Assembly: GCA_019694975.1 (NCBI GenBank)
Contig: JAIBAY010000002.1
Location: 728,684-792,683 of the forward strand
Reading direction: 5' to 3'
Origin: Chitinophagales bacterium
GTDB lineage: Bacteria > Bacteroidota > Bacteroidia > Chitinophagales > UBA10324
DNA: 64,000 bases
This document shows, in pieces, positions 52,971 through 60,767 of this stretch. How positions within the stretch are numbered: position 1 is the stretch's first letter; every line of letters begins with the position of its first letter. A program made the translations under genes and the position numbers. Below the pieces are notes generated by a model, which made no database searches, had not been told where the DNA came from, and saw only the letters and a list, made by a program, of their open reading frames with translations.

Positions 52971-54152
52971 TTACAACAGGTAGGCAATTTTAGTGACACT
53001 GCATTCCGGCTCAACGGGCTGCGCGCCATTTCTCAACCGGTACCAGCGAAGGCACATGGTTCCTTCCGTGTGATTACATGTATCAATCCAGTTCAGGACT
53101 CCCGGATTTATTTTTGAGACAATGATTTTGATGCTGCCATCCTCTTCAGCCACCGCAGTATGTTTATTGATGCAGACAGGGAAATACCGGTAATCAAGCG
53201 ATTCCATCCAGTAATTATTCAATTGAAAATTCCAGGTGTCGCAATCGGGCGCCATGAATTTAATAACAAGCGCTTCGTCCTCTTGCAGTGTCCAGTAACT
53301 GTGATAGTAGATGATGCTTGCATCGCCTCCTGCTGCATTGGAAACTTCGGGGCTGAATTGCGGTAACCTGTTTGAATGCTTTTTAAAACCGTTTGCCCAT
53401 TTTGCAAATAAAAATGGTGCACCGGCAATAAATAGTGCGGCGGTTTCGAGTCCCCTGTCAATCTTTTCAGCGGTCAGCGGATCAGGCACCTTTTTTCCAT
53501 TCAGATTTTCAATCTTTAATGCTGCGGGCACTTCGTTTTGCCGGTCAAGAAATGTTTGCCGCACGATCAGCAAGCTCGTTGCATCTTCGATTTTCAGCCA
53601 GTTCGTCCCTTTGCGGCTCTTACTCAGGATAATTTCAAAGCTGCCGTCAGCTTCAACAATTAAATCTTTTGATTCAATCACACCACAGGGTGCCATGCCG
53701 CCCGGCTGACCATACACGCCGTTTTGCGTGAAGAACCCAATATAGTCGATGCTATTTCTTTTACCGGTGATGCGATATTCATAACTGCCGCTGATCTGTG
53801 CATTCTGATAAAAATTGTCAGGGTTATCGGCGCCAAGCTTGACGGTTTCATGCACCATCCTTCTCAATTCCGGAAAGGCAGTGTCACCGTATTCAATGTA
53901 AGCCTCGAGTGCTGCCCGTGTAAGGCGGGTGAGATAGCGAATACCTTCTGCCTGCTGAAAAGCATCCACAGGCGCTCCGGGATAGACAAGTGCTGCACCG
54001 GCGGATTTGAGACGATCGCAGAAGTCAGACCAGGCCCTGCCATACACCACTCTTTCAACATGAAGATCCGCTTCTGATTTTCCGGTGAGACGCATCCATG
54101 AAAGACGAAACCATTTTATGGCAGCGAAGACGCCAAAAACCCATTTACCCAT
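52971..54152 (-). CDS. DUF1214-domain protein
   Basis: A 393-residue protein in which residues about 290-380 match the DUF1214 region: WTLQEDEALVIKFMAPDCDT and WNFQLNNYWMESLDYR, with a later HTEGTMCLRWYR. DUF1214/DUF1254 proteins have been found beside oxidoreductase genes, but their reaction is unknown. It is the first gene of the operon DUF1214-sulfotransferase-SDR and has a TATCTTTG box 32 nt upstream. An N-terminal hydrophobic stretch (WVFGVFAAIKWF) may attach it to the membrane. Confidence 0.86.
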   Translation of the reverse strand: MGKWVFGVFAAIKWFRLSWMRLTGKSEADLHVERVVYGRAWSDFCDRLKSAGAALVYPGAPVDAFQQAEGIRYLTRLTRAALEAYIEYGDTAFPELRRMVHETVKLGADNPDNFYQNAQISGSYEYRITGKRNSIDYIGFFTQNGVYGQPGGMAPCGVIESKDLIVEADGSFEIILSKSRKGTNWLKIEDATSLLIVRQTFLDRQNEVPAALKIENLNGKKVPDPLTAEKIDRGLETAALFIAGAPFLFAKWANGFKKHSNRLPQFSPEVSNAAGGDASIIYYHSYWTLQEDEALVIKFMAPDCDTWNFQLNNYWMESLDYRYFPVCINKHTAVAEEDGSIKIIVSKINPGVLNWIDTCNHTEGTMCLRWYRLRNGAQPVEPECSVTKIAYLL

Positions 54153-54183
54153 GAAAAGCCGATTTTATTTGTCCGGTAATTCT

Positions 54184-54191
54184 CAAAGATA
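54184..54191 (-). promoter_or_regulatory. Candidate -7 box for the sulfotransferase operon
   Basis: TATCTTTG on the minus strand matches TAnnTTTG, 31 nt before the DUF1214 ATG. The only upstream TTG is too near (12 nt), so just the -7 element is supported. The remaining spacer to 54449 shows nothing else. Confidence 0.5.
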
Positions 54192-54449
54192 ATTTTTAGA
54201 GGTCAAGTATGCTGCATGATAAACACCGATACAATTCCGGCAATAAAAAAGAATTGACCTGAGGATAGCGAGGGATGAGTATTTATTTTTGAAATTATGT
54301 CAATGAAAACCATTCAAACAAGGAATAATCCTTCGCCTCAGATTACAGGGCAATGCAACACGATGTTCCGGAAGTTGGTGGTAATAGTTTTGTGAATGGT
54401 AAATGCCGGCAACGGATTAACAGCAATCCAGCAATGAGTTGAACCTCTC

Positions 54450-54977
54450 TTACAGAGCATCCAATGAATCCTTCGCCAGAATCTCTTTCAATAATTCATC
54501 CGGTGACTTACCGAGATTCTGCAATTCCAGCCGCACATCACTCGTCATTTTCTCGTCGGCTGCAGCAAATTTATCAAGGTAGAGCTGATATTTTTCTCTG
54601 GCTTTGTCATAGTTATTAAGCACATTGGCATATAAAAAGCCCTCCAGAAAGACAGCATTACGCGCATGCTTTGAATCAGGGTATTCACGATACACTTTAT
54701 CGAAGGCGTTGATGGCTTGTTCAAACTTTCTTTGTTTCTGGTACAAAAGGCCGAGCTCAAAAAGATATACCGAAGCCATCGAATCCTGCGGATATTTATC
54801 CAGGAAATTACCAATACCCTGCTCCACCGTACTAGCGGCTGCAGTATCCAGCTTATTATCCGAGAAACTCTGGTTCACCAATTCAAGATTTGCTTTTATT
54901 TCAACTTCTGCTTTCTCCTTTTGTGAAGTGCAGGATGTCAGCAAAGCAAACAACAGGAAATAGACACTTATGCGCAT
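54450..54977 (-). CDS. TPR-containing lipoprotein
   Basis: A lipoprotein of 175 residues: signal peptide MRISVYFLLFALLTSC ends in a lipobox (LLTSC), so Cys16 should be lipidated. Residues about 65-150 have a tetratricopeptide layout (ASVYLFELGLLYQKQRKFEQAINAFDKVYREYPDSKHA and NAVFLEGFLYANVLNNYDKA). It resembles BamD/YbgF-type outer-membrane assembly proteins in layout, but is shorter, with two or three repeats. The start at 54977 is chosen over 55043 because of the lipobox and the promoter at 54992-55024. Confidence 0.85.
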   Translation of the reverse strand: MRISVYFLLFALLTSCTSQKEKAEVEIKANLELVNQSFSDNKLDTAAASTVEQGIGNFLDKYPQDSMASVYLFELGLLYQKQRKFEQAINAFDKVYREYPDSKHARNAVFLEGFLYANVLNNYDKAREKYQLYLDKFAAADEKMTSDVRLELQNLGKSPDELLKEILAKDSLDAL

Positions 54978-54991
54978 GATTGGTCTTTTTG

Positions 54992-55024
54992 CAAACGTAC
55001 AGGAATTTGACTCAAACGGCAAAA
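54992..55024 (-). promoter_or_regulatory. Bacteroidota-type promoter of the TPR lipoprotein
   Basis: On the minus strand TTTTG (55024-55020) is followed after 20 nt by TACGTTTG (54999-54992). Both elements match the consensus. The TSS is expected close to 54985, which leaves a very short leader before the ATG at 54977. Confidence 0.7.
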
Positions 55025-55251
55025 TCAGAATAATTTGCTGCATAGCCGGATGGTTAATTGTTTAGCAGGTGAAAGAATAAAACCTGAACTTGCATATCTT
55101 TCATCAATCAATGGAATTGCGCACCTTATTCACCACAACGATTTATCCATTCAGCCATTTCAACCTTTTGTCATCAAGGCATGATTTAATAATCCAAAGA
55201 GGGAAACCAACCGCTTTTTACTTGTACATTCTCTCATAATTTTCCATCAAT

Positions 55252-56535
55252 ATGTCAAAATACTCACTGTTGTTTATCCTTTTATCGCAAGTCCTTGTTT
55301 TACCTGCTTATAGTCAGCATAAAGCCACTAGGTTTGCAACAAAAGCGGATGCAACAATAGATTCATCAGCCAAAAAAAACATTCCCAACTCCTGTACCAT
55401 CTATAAATCTTATCTGTATGATTCATTGCATGCAGCATTTACACCCATGCGTACCGTCCGTATTAATTTTCATATTATTCAGGATGGAGAAGGGAACAAT
55501 AACTTTTCACGCGCCGAAGCGGAAGTATTTCTTAAACAATTGTTGGCAGATGCAAATGGCCGGCTAGGCAGTAATGAAAAAATGTTCTTGCCAAAAGACA
55601 ATACAACGGAAGTGGTACCTGTTCCATACCGGTATATTCTTAGCGGTGATCCCGCCAATCCCGATGATAACGGAATATATATTCACCGTAACGATTCCTT
55701 GTTTGCCATGAATAAGAAATCAAAGAAACAGAACAACGTGTATGACAAACGGCAATATGAGCTGTATGGTGTTCAGAAAGAAAAGGTGATCAATGTCTTT
55801 TTGATTGAACATGATCCCGACAGTGTTAAGAGTGCCACGTATAAAGCTTCAAGTGACGGTGTGGGTATGGGACCATGGGCCAAACTGGTGGGATCGTACT
55901 ATCTCTGGAAGAATCCGGTGGTGATGGATAATGGTGATACCCTGCGGTTCGGCACCTGGGATCTTTCGGGGCTCTTGAATCACGAGCTCGGTCATTGCCT
56001 TGGCCTCTCGCACACATGGAATGTGGATGATGGCTGCGATGATACGCCCAAGCATCCCGGCTGCTGGAATTTCGGCCCGCCTCCCTGCGAGATATGTTCC
56101 AATAATGTGATGGATTACAATGCCTATAAAAAAGCCTTTACACCCTGCCAGGTGGCCAAAGTGTGTATGAATTTTTATAACGATAAAACCTCACGGCGCT
56201 TCCTCGTACCGGATTGGTGCACCTATCAGCCGGAAAAGACAATTACCATTGCCACAGGCGAAAACATAGAATGGAACGGCTCCATGGATTTGTCAGGTGA
56301 TTTGATTGTTGAAAACAATGCATTCCTCACCATCCGTTGTACCGTATCGCTGCCACCAGGTGCCAAAATCATGCTACAACCTAAGTCAACCCTCATCCTC
56401 GATGGATGCACGATCACCTCTCGATGTGACAATGGCAGTTGGGAAGGTATCGAGATCAGTTCCACAAAGAAATTCAAACCATTCATCGGCATAAAAAACA
56501 AGGTGGTAATTGATAAAACACGCAATGCCTGGTAA
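55252..56535 (+). CDS. Secreted metzincin-type zinc protease
   Basis: A 427-residue protein with a signal peptide (MSKYSLLFILLSQVLVLPAYS). The zinc motif HELGHCLGLSH (His244, Glu245, His248, His254) and the Met-turn NNVMDYN (Met287) define a metzincin, most like pappalysin/M43-type peptidases of Bacteroidota. Residues about 330-425 form short beta repeats (SGDLIVENNAFLTIRCTV; SLPPGAKIMLQPKSTLILDG) that look like the start of a beta-helix. No T9SS sorting domain is present, and the protein ends abruptly in this region, so it may be a truncated form of longer relatives. Confidence 0.9.
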   Translation: MSKYSLLFILLSQVLVLPAYSQHKATRFATKADATIDSSAKKNIPNSCTIYKSYLYDSLHAAFTPMRTVRINFHIIQDGEGNNNFSRAEAEVFLKQLLADANGRLGSNEKMFLPKDNTTEVVPVPYRYILSGDPANPDDNGIYIHRNDSLFAMNKKSKKQNNVYDKRQYELYGVQKEKVINVFLIEHDPDSVKSATYKASSDGVGMGPWAKLVGSYYLWKNPVVMDNGDTLRFGTWDLSGLLNHELGHCLGLSHTWNVDDGCDDTPKHPGCWNFGPPPCEICSNNVMDYNAYKKAFTPCQVAKVCMNFYNDKTSRRFLVPDWCTYQPEKTITIATGENIEWNGSMDLSGDLIVENNAFLTIRCTVSLPPGAKIMLQPKSTLILDGCTITSRCDNGSWEGIEISSTKKFKPFIGIKNKVVIDKTRNAW

Positions 56536-56652
56536 TGCTTTGTTTAATGCCACGTTTATTATGTTGCTGTTTCCTCTGTTTAAATTACCCGCATTTACCA
56601 TCATTTTGTAATCGGAATATTTCTGCCCATCTTAACCTCAAAATGATTGGCT

Positions 56653-57603
56653 ATGGCGAAAAAAGTTGTTGTTGGCATTGATATCGGTGGCACAGGCACT
56701 AAGTATGGCATTGTAGATAAAAAGGGTAACATCCTGCTGCAGGAAACGGCAAGAACGCCGGATTTTAAACGCGCAGAAGACTTTGCCCATGTAATATCAG
56801 CCTCCATTCTGCAACTGGTACAAAAACTGAAAGGCGTGGAACTGGTTGGCGCAGGCATTGGCAGCCCTAATGGCAACTACTATTCCGGCACCGTGGAATT
56901 TGCGCCCAACCTGCCCTGGAAAGGCATCGTTCCATTGGCCAGTCATTTCAAAGAAGCACTTCATTTACCGGTAGTACTCACCAACGATGCAAAGGCCGCT
57001 GCAATAGGCGAAATGCTCTTCGGTGGCGCAAAGAACATGAAGCATTTTATTTTTATCACGCTCGGTACCGGTCTTGGCAGCGGTATTGTCTCGAATGGTG
57101 CGCTTGTCTATGGCCATGATGGATTCGCAGGCGAGATGGGACATACGATCATTAAAGAAAACAGTAACCGGTTGTGCGGCTGCGGTCGCTATGGATGCCT
57201 TGAAACCTATGCATCTGCTACCGGTATCCGCAAATCATACATGAAGTTTCTCGCAGAAAAAGACAGGCGTGCTCCGATTGAACCGGAGAAAATCACCGCT
57301 GCATTTATTTATGAAAAGGCGAAAGAAGGAGATGAAGAGGCATTGACCGCATTCAATTACACAGGTCATATATTGGGCATTGCACTGGCTAACGCAGTGA
57401 CTTACCTGAGCCCTGAAGCTATCTTCCTGTTCGGTGGATTGGCGCAGTCGGGGGAACTCATCTTTAAACCAACCCGCGATTCTTTTGAAGAAAACCTGCT
57501 CAAGATTTATCGTAACAAAATAAAAATCCTGCCGTCTTTGCTTAACGATGGCGATGCGGCCATTCTTGGCGCTGCCTCCATCATATGGCACGAACTGCGT
57601 TAG
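56653..57603 (+). CDS. ROK family sugar kinase
   Basis: A 316-residue ROK protein (repressor/ORF/kinase family) without a DNA-binding domain, so a kinase: ATP motif DIGGTGTKYG near residue 9 and the zinc/sugar motif GHTIIKENSNRLCGCGRYGCLE around 154-176. Candidates are glucokinase (possibly polyphosphate-dependent) or a GlcNAc/ManNAc kinase; sequence does not decide. The ATG at 56653 is preferred over 56647. It precedes the GH20 hexosaminidase by 23 nt, which suggests a role on the sugar it releases. Confidence 0.92.
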   Translation: MAKKVVVGIDIGGTGTKYGIVDKKGNILLQETARTPDFKRAEDFAHVISASILQLVQKLKGVELVGAGIGSPNGNYYSGTVEFAPNLPWKGIVPLASHFKEALHLPVVLTNDAKAAAIGEMLFGGAKNMKHFIFITLGTGLGSGIVSNGALVYGHDGFAGEMGHTIIKENSNRLCGCGRYGCLETYASATGIRKSYMKFLAEKDRRAPIEPEKITAAFIYEKAKEGDEEALTAFNYTGHILGIALANAVTYLSPEAIFLFGGLAQSGELIFKPTRDSFEENLLKIYRNKIKILPSLLNDGDAAILGAASIIWHELR

Positions 57604-57626
57604 CCTCATATTACCGCCGAACTGAT

Positions 57627-60002
57627 ATGCCCACAACAACGAGACGCCTGATTTATCAATTGATTAACTTGAGGCAGCACAGCCGGATCATGATCTTATT
57701 TGCGCTGCTATGTTGTTATTTAACAACCTCCCCTTCGCTTGCGCAGGATACAACGCCGCCAGGGATTATACCTATACCCGTTTCAATAGAGAGATTTCCC
57801 GGCAATTTCAGCCTCTCGGGCAGTACGGTTATCACGTGGAGTAATGAAGAAGATGCAGGAGCCGCTGAAATTTTTGTTCAAACAATAAAAGAAAGATTCT
57901 CACTGAACCTCACCGCATCAGCATTCAGCCATCAAACAGCGGATGTAATTCAGTTGCAGCGAACCGCTTCATCAGATCTGCCGCCGGAAGGATACCGTCT
58001 GTCTGTGAATGACCGGCAAGTGATGATCAGTGCAGGCAGCGGGGCAGGAATTTTTTATGCACTGCAAAGTTTGTTACAATGTTGCCATTCAGCTGTTGCC
58101 GGCGAGCGTGTTTCGGTCGCACAACTTAAAATCACCGACTATCCACGCTTTTCCTGGCGGGGCATGCACCTCGATGTGGCACGTCACTTTTTTTCAGTAG
58201 CGGAAGTGAAACAATACCTCGATTACCTCGCTGCGTACAAGTTCAATACCTTCCACTGGCATCTTACCGATGATCAGGGCTGGCGAATCGAGATAAAACG
58301 TTACCCGCGTTTAACAGAAACCGGCGCGTGGCGCAACGGCACATTAATCGGTCATTACAGCGACAACCCGCAGTTTGATTCCATGCCGTATGGCGGATAC
58401 TATACGCAGGATGAAATAAAAGAGGTGATCAGCTATGCACGAAAAAGATTCATCAACATCGTACCGGAAATTGAAATGCCGGGTCATGTCACAGCGTTGA
58501 TAGCCGCTTATCCTGAACTGTCCTGCAACGGAAATACAATAGCGGTGGCAAAAAACTGGGGCGTATTCAATGATGTATTGTGTCCGACAGAACAAACCAT
58601 TTCCTTTATGAAAGATGTCTTGCAGGAAGTAATCAATCTTTTTCCTTCAAGCTATATTCATATTGGTGGCGATGAATGTCCGAAAGAACAATGGAAAAAC
58701 AGTCGCTATTGCCAGGATCTTATCAGGCAACTCGGCTTACCGGATGAAGAGGCACTGCAGGGATACTTCACGCAGCAAATTGCTGACTTCATCAGTGAAA
58801 AAGGCAGGAAGATGATTGGCTGGGATGAAATTCTTCATGACGGTTTGACAAAGAATGCAGCCATCATGAGCTGGAGAGGATTTGACGGTGGTGTTAAGGC
58901 TGCAAACATGCAGCATGAGGTAGTTATGGTTCCAACAGATTTTTGCTACTTTGATTATTATCAGTCACCAAATGCTAATGAACCATTAGCAATCGGAGGT
59001 TTTATACCACTGGAAAAAGTGTATGCTTTTGAACCAGTTCCGCCCGCGCTCGAAACTAGTGAGCAATCATTCATCATTGGCGGGCAGGCCAATGTTTGGA
59101 CAGAATACATCTCTTCCTTTTCAAAGCTGCAATACATGATTTTTCCACGTATGTGCGCAATGAGCGAGGTCTTGTGGAGTAAAAAAGAAAACCGCAACTA
59201 CCTTGATTTCACCACACGACTCACCACCTTTCATTTCCCGCTCTTCAATGCCCTTAACATCAATTATTCAAAGGCATTGCTGCAGGTTAAGATGGAAGTG
59301 CGTCCTAACAGCAACGGTGCCGGAGTCATCGTGCGCCTCTCTTCTGATGTTCCACAAGCAACGATCAACTACAACCTGAGTTCATATGAAAATGAAATAC
59401 TTTCAGCCACCAATAATACCCGGTTTGAAAAAACACCGATAGATCTGCTGATCAGCCGGTCCATAAGGCTGAACACCATTGCCAAAGATGTTGCAGGAAA
59501 TACAGGGCCTGAGTTGGTGCAACAATTCCAGCTGAACCTGGCAACCGGTAAACCAATCACATTTGCCCGCCAACCCAATCCTAAATACGGGATTGGCGGA
59601 TCTTTCACCTTAGTCAACGGTATCAATGGCCGCATCCCATGGAATGGAAGCGAATGGCTGGGCTTTTCCGGTGACGATCTTGATGCAATCATTGATCTCG
59701 GCGCGCTTCACACCGTATCGCATGTAACACTAGGCCTGTTAAATGATGAAGGAAGCTGGATTTATCTTCCGGCACAGGTAACGGTTGCCCTATCTGATGA
59801 TGGAAAAACATTTCATACAGCTGGTAGCAGAAGCAATGAAGCAATCAGCAAAGAAGGAGGAAGACATGCTATCTTCAGCTTCAATAAGACAACAGCACGA
59901 TATATCAGGATTGTAGCACAGAATATCGGTACCATACCAGCCGGTAAAGCAGGTGCCGGGCATCCTGCATGGTTATTTGCCGATGAAATCAGCGTGGAAT
60001 AA
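57627..60002 (+). CDS. GH20 beta-N-acetylhexosaminidase
   Basis: An exported glycosidase of about 791 residues. An N-terminal signal-like region ends with LCCYLTTSPSLAQ; the start could be ATG 57627 or ATG 57690. A GH20b-type N-domain leads to the catalytic TIM barrel with the acid/base pair HIGGDECP (Asp349, Glu350 from the first start). The C-terminal 200 residues carry FN3-like and F5/8 (discoidin)-like modules. It should release terminal GlcNAc or GalNAc from glycans. It lies between the ROK kinase and cutC/GH2. Confidence 0.93.
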   Translation: MPTTTRRLIYQLINLRQHSRIMILFALLCCYLTTSPSLAQDTTPPGIIPIPVSIERFPGNFSLSGSTVITWSNEEDAGAAEIFVQTIKERFSLNLTASAFSHQTADVIQLQRTASSDLPPEGYRLSVNDRQVMISAGSGAGIFYALQSLLQCCHSAVAGERVSVAQLKITDYPRFSWRGMHLDVARHFFSVAEVKQYLDYLAAYKFNTFHWHLTDDQGWRIEIKRYPRLTETGAWRNGTLIGHYSDNPQFDSMPYGGYYTQDEIKEVISYARKRFINIVPEIEMPGHVTALIAAYPELSCNGNTIAVAKNWGVFNDVLCPTEQTISFMKDVLQEVINLFPSSYIHIGGDECPKEQWKNSRYCQDLIRQLGLPDEEALQGYFTQQIADFISEKGRKMIGWDEILHDGLTKNAAIMSWRGFDGGVKAANMQHEVVMVPTDFCYFDYYQSPNANEPLAIGGFIPLEKVYAFEPVPPALETSEQSFIIGGQANVWTEYISSFSKLQYMIFPRMCAMSEVLWSKKENRNYLDFTTRLTTFHFPLFNALNINYSKALLQVKMEVRPNSNGAGVIVRLSSDVPQATINYNLSSYENEILSATNNTRFEKTPIDLLISRSIRLNTIAKDVAGNTGPELVQQFQLNLATGKPITFARQPNPKYGIGGSFTLVNGINGRIPWNGSEWLGFSGDDLDAIIDLGALHTVSHVTLGLLNDEGSWIYLPAQVTVALSDDGKTFHTAGSRSNEAISKEGGRHAIFSFNKTTARYIRIVAQNIGTIPAGKAGAGHPAWLFADEISVE

Positions 60003-60047
60003 TATCTTTATAGAAAGTCAGCTTACATTTATTTCCGGCAACTTTCG

Positions 60048-60767
60048 ATGCATCAAAATAAATTAATCTTTGAAGTTTGCGCCAACGGCCTCCAATCAGC
60101 TATTAATGCACAGATGGCCGGCGCCAGCCGTATTGAATTGTGTGAAAATCTCGAGGTAGGCGGACTTACACCGGCAAAAGAAGTTATCCGAGAAAGCCTG
60201 CGTATTGTTCATATTCCGGTACATGTGCTGATTCGTCCGCGGGAAGGAGATTTCTGCTATACGGGAGAGGAATTCAATCACATGAAAGAATCCATCAGCT
60301 TCTGTAAAAGTGTAAAGGCAGCCGGCGTAGTGTTCGGTATATTGACACGTGAAATGGCAATTGATGAAAAACGTTGCGCTGAATTGATTGCATTAGCAAA
60401 ACCACTGTCTGTAACTTTTCATCGTGCGTTCGACGTGGTAAAAGAACCACTCCGTGCTTTGGAAATCCTCGCACAACTTGGATACAGGCGAGTACTTACT
60501 TCCGGTCAGCAGGAAAATGCACTCAAAGGTGCTGACCTTATAAGTAAACTTGTGAAGCATGCAGATGGAAGGATTTCGATACTTGCCGGTGGCGGTATCA
60601 CGGAAAAAAACATTGCTGATCTTGTGAAAAGAAGCGGCACTATTGAATTTCATTTCTCCGCGAAGCAGCTAATGGCAGATGGCGGTTACGTTTCCGATTT
60701 GTATCGTATCCGGAATATTATCAATCTTGCTCTTAATACATGGCAACTTTTGTCGAATGATAAGTAG
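60048..60767 (+). CDS. cutC: CutC family protein
   Basis: A TIM-barrel protein of 239 residues of the CutC family (historically linked to copper homeostasis; the role in bacteria is disputed). Signature segments FEVCANGLQSAINAQ, GASRIELCENLEVGG and PVHVLIRPREGDFCYT are present. In Bacteroidota cutC is commonly found beside glycosidases, which hints at a sugar-related role. It is sandwiched between GH20 and GH2, 45 nt after GH20, and overlaps the GH2 gene start. Confidence 0.92.
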   Translation: MHQNKLIFEVCANGLQSAINAQMAGASRIELCENLEVGGLTPAKEVIRESLRIVHIPVHVLIRPREGDFCYTGEEFNHMKESISFCKSVKAAGVVFGILTREMAIDEKRCAELIALAKPLSVTFHRAFDVVKEPLRALEILAQLGYRRVLTSGQQENALKGADLISKLVKHADGRISILAGGGITEKNIADLVKRSGTIEFHFSAKQLMADGGYVSDLYRIRNIINLALNTWQLLSNDK

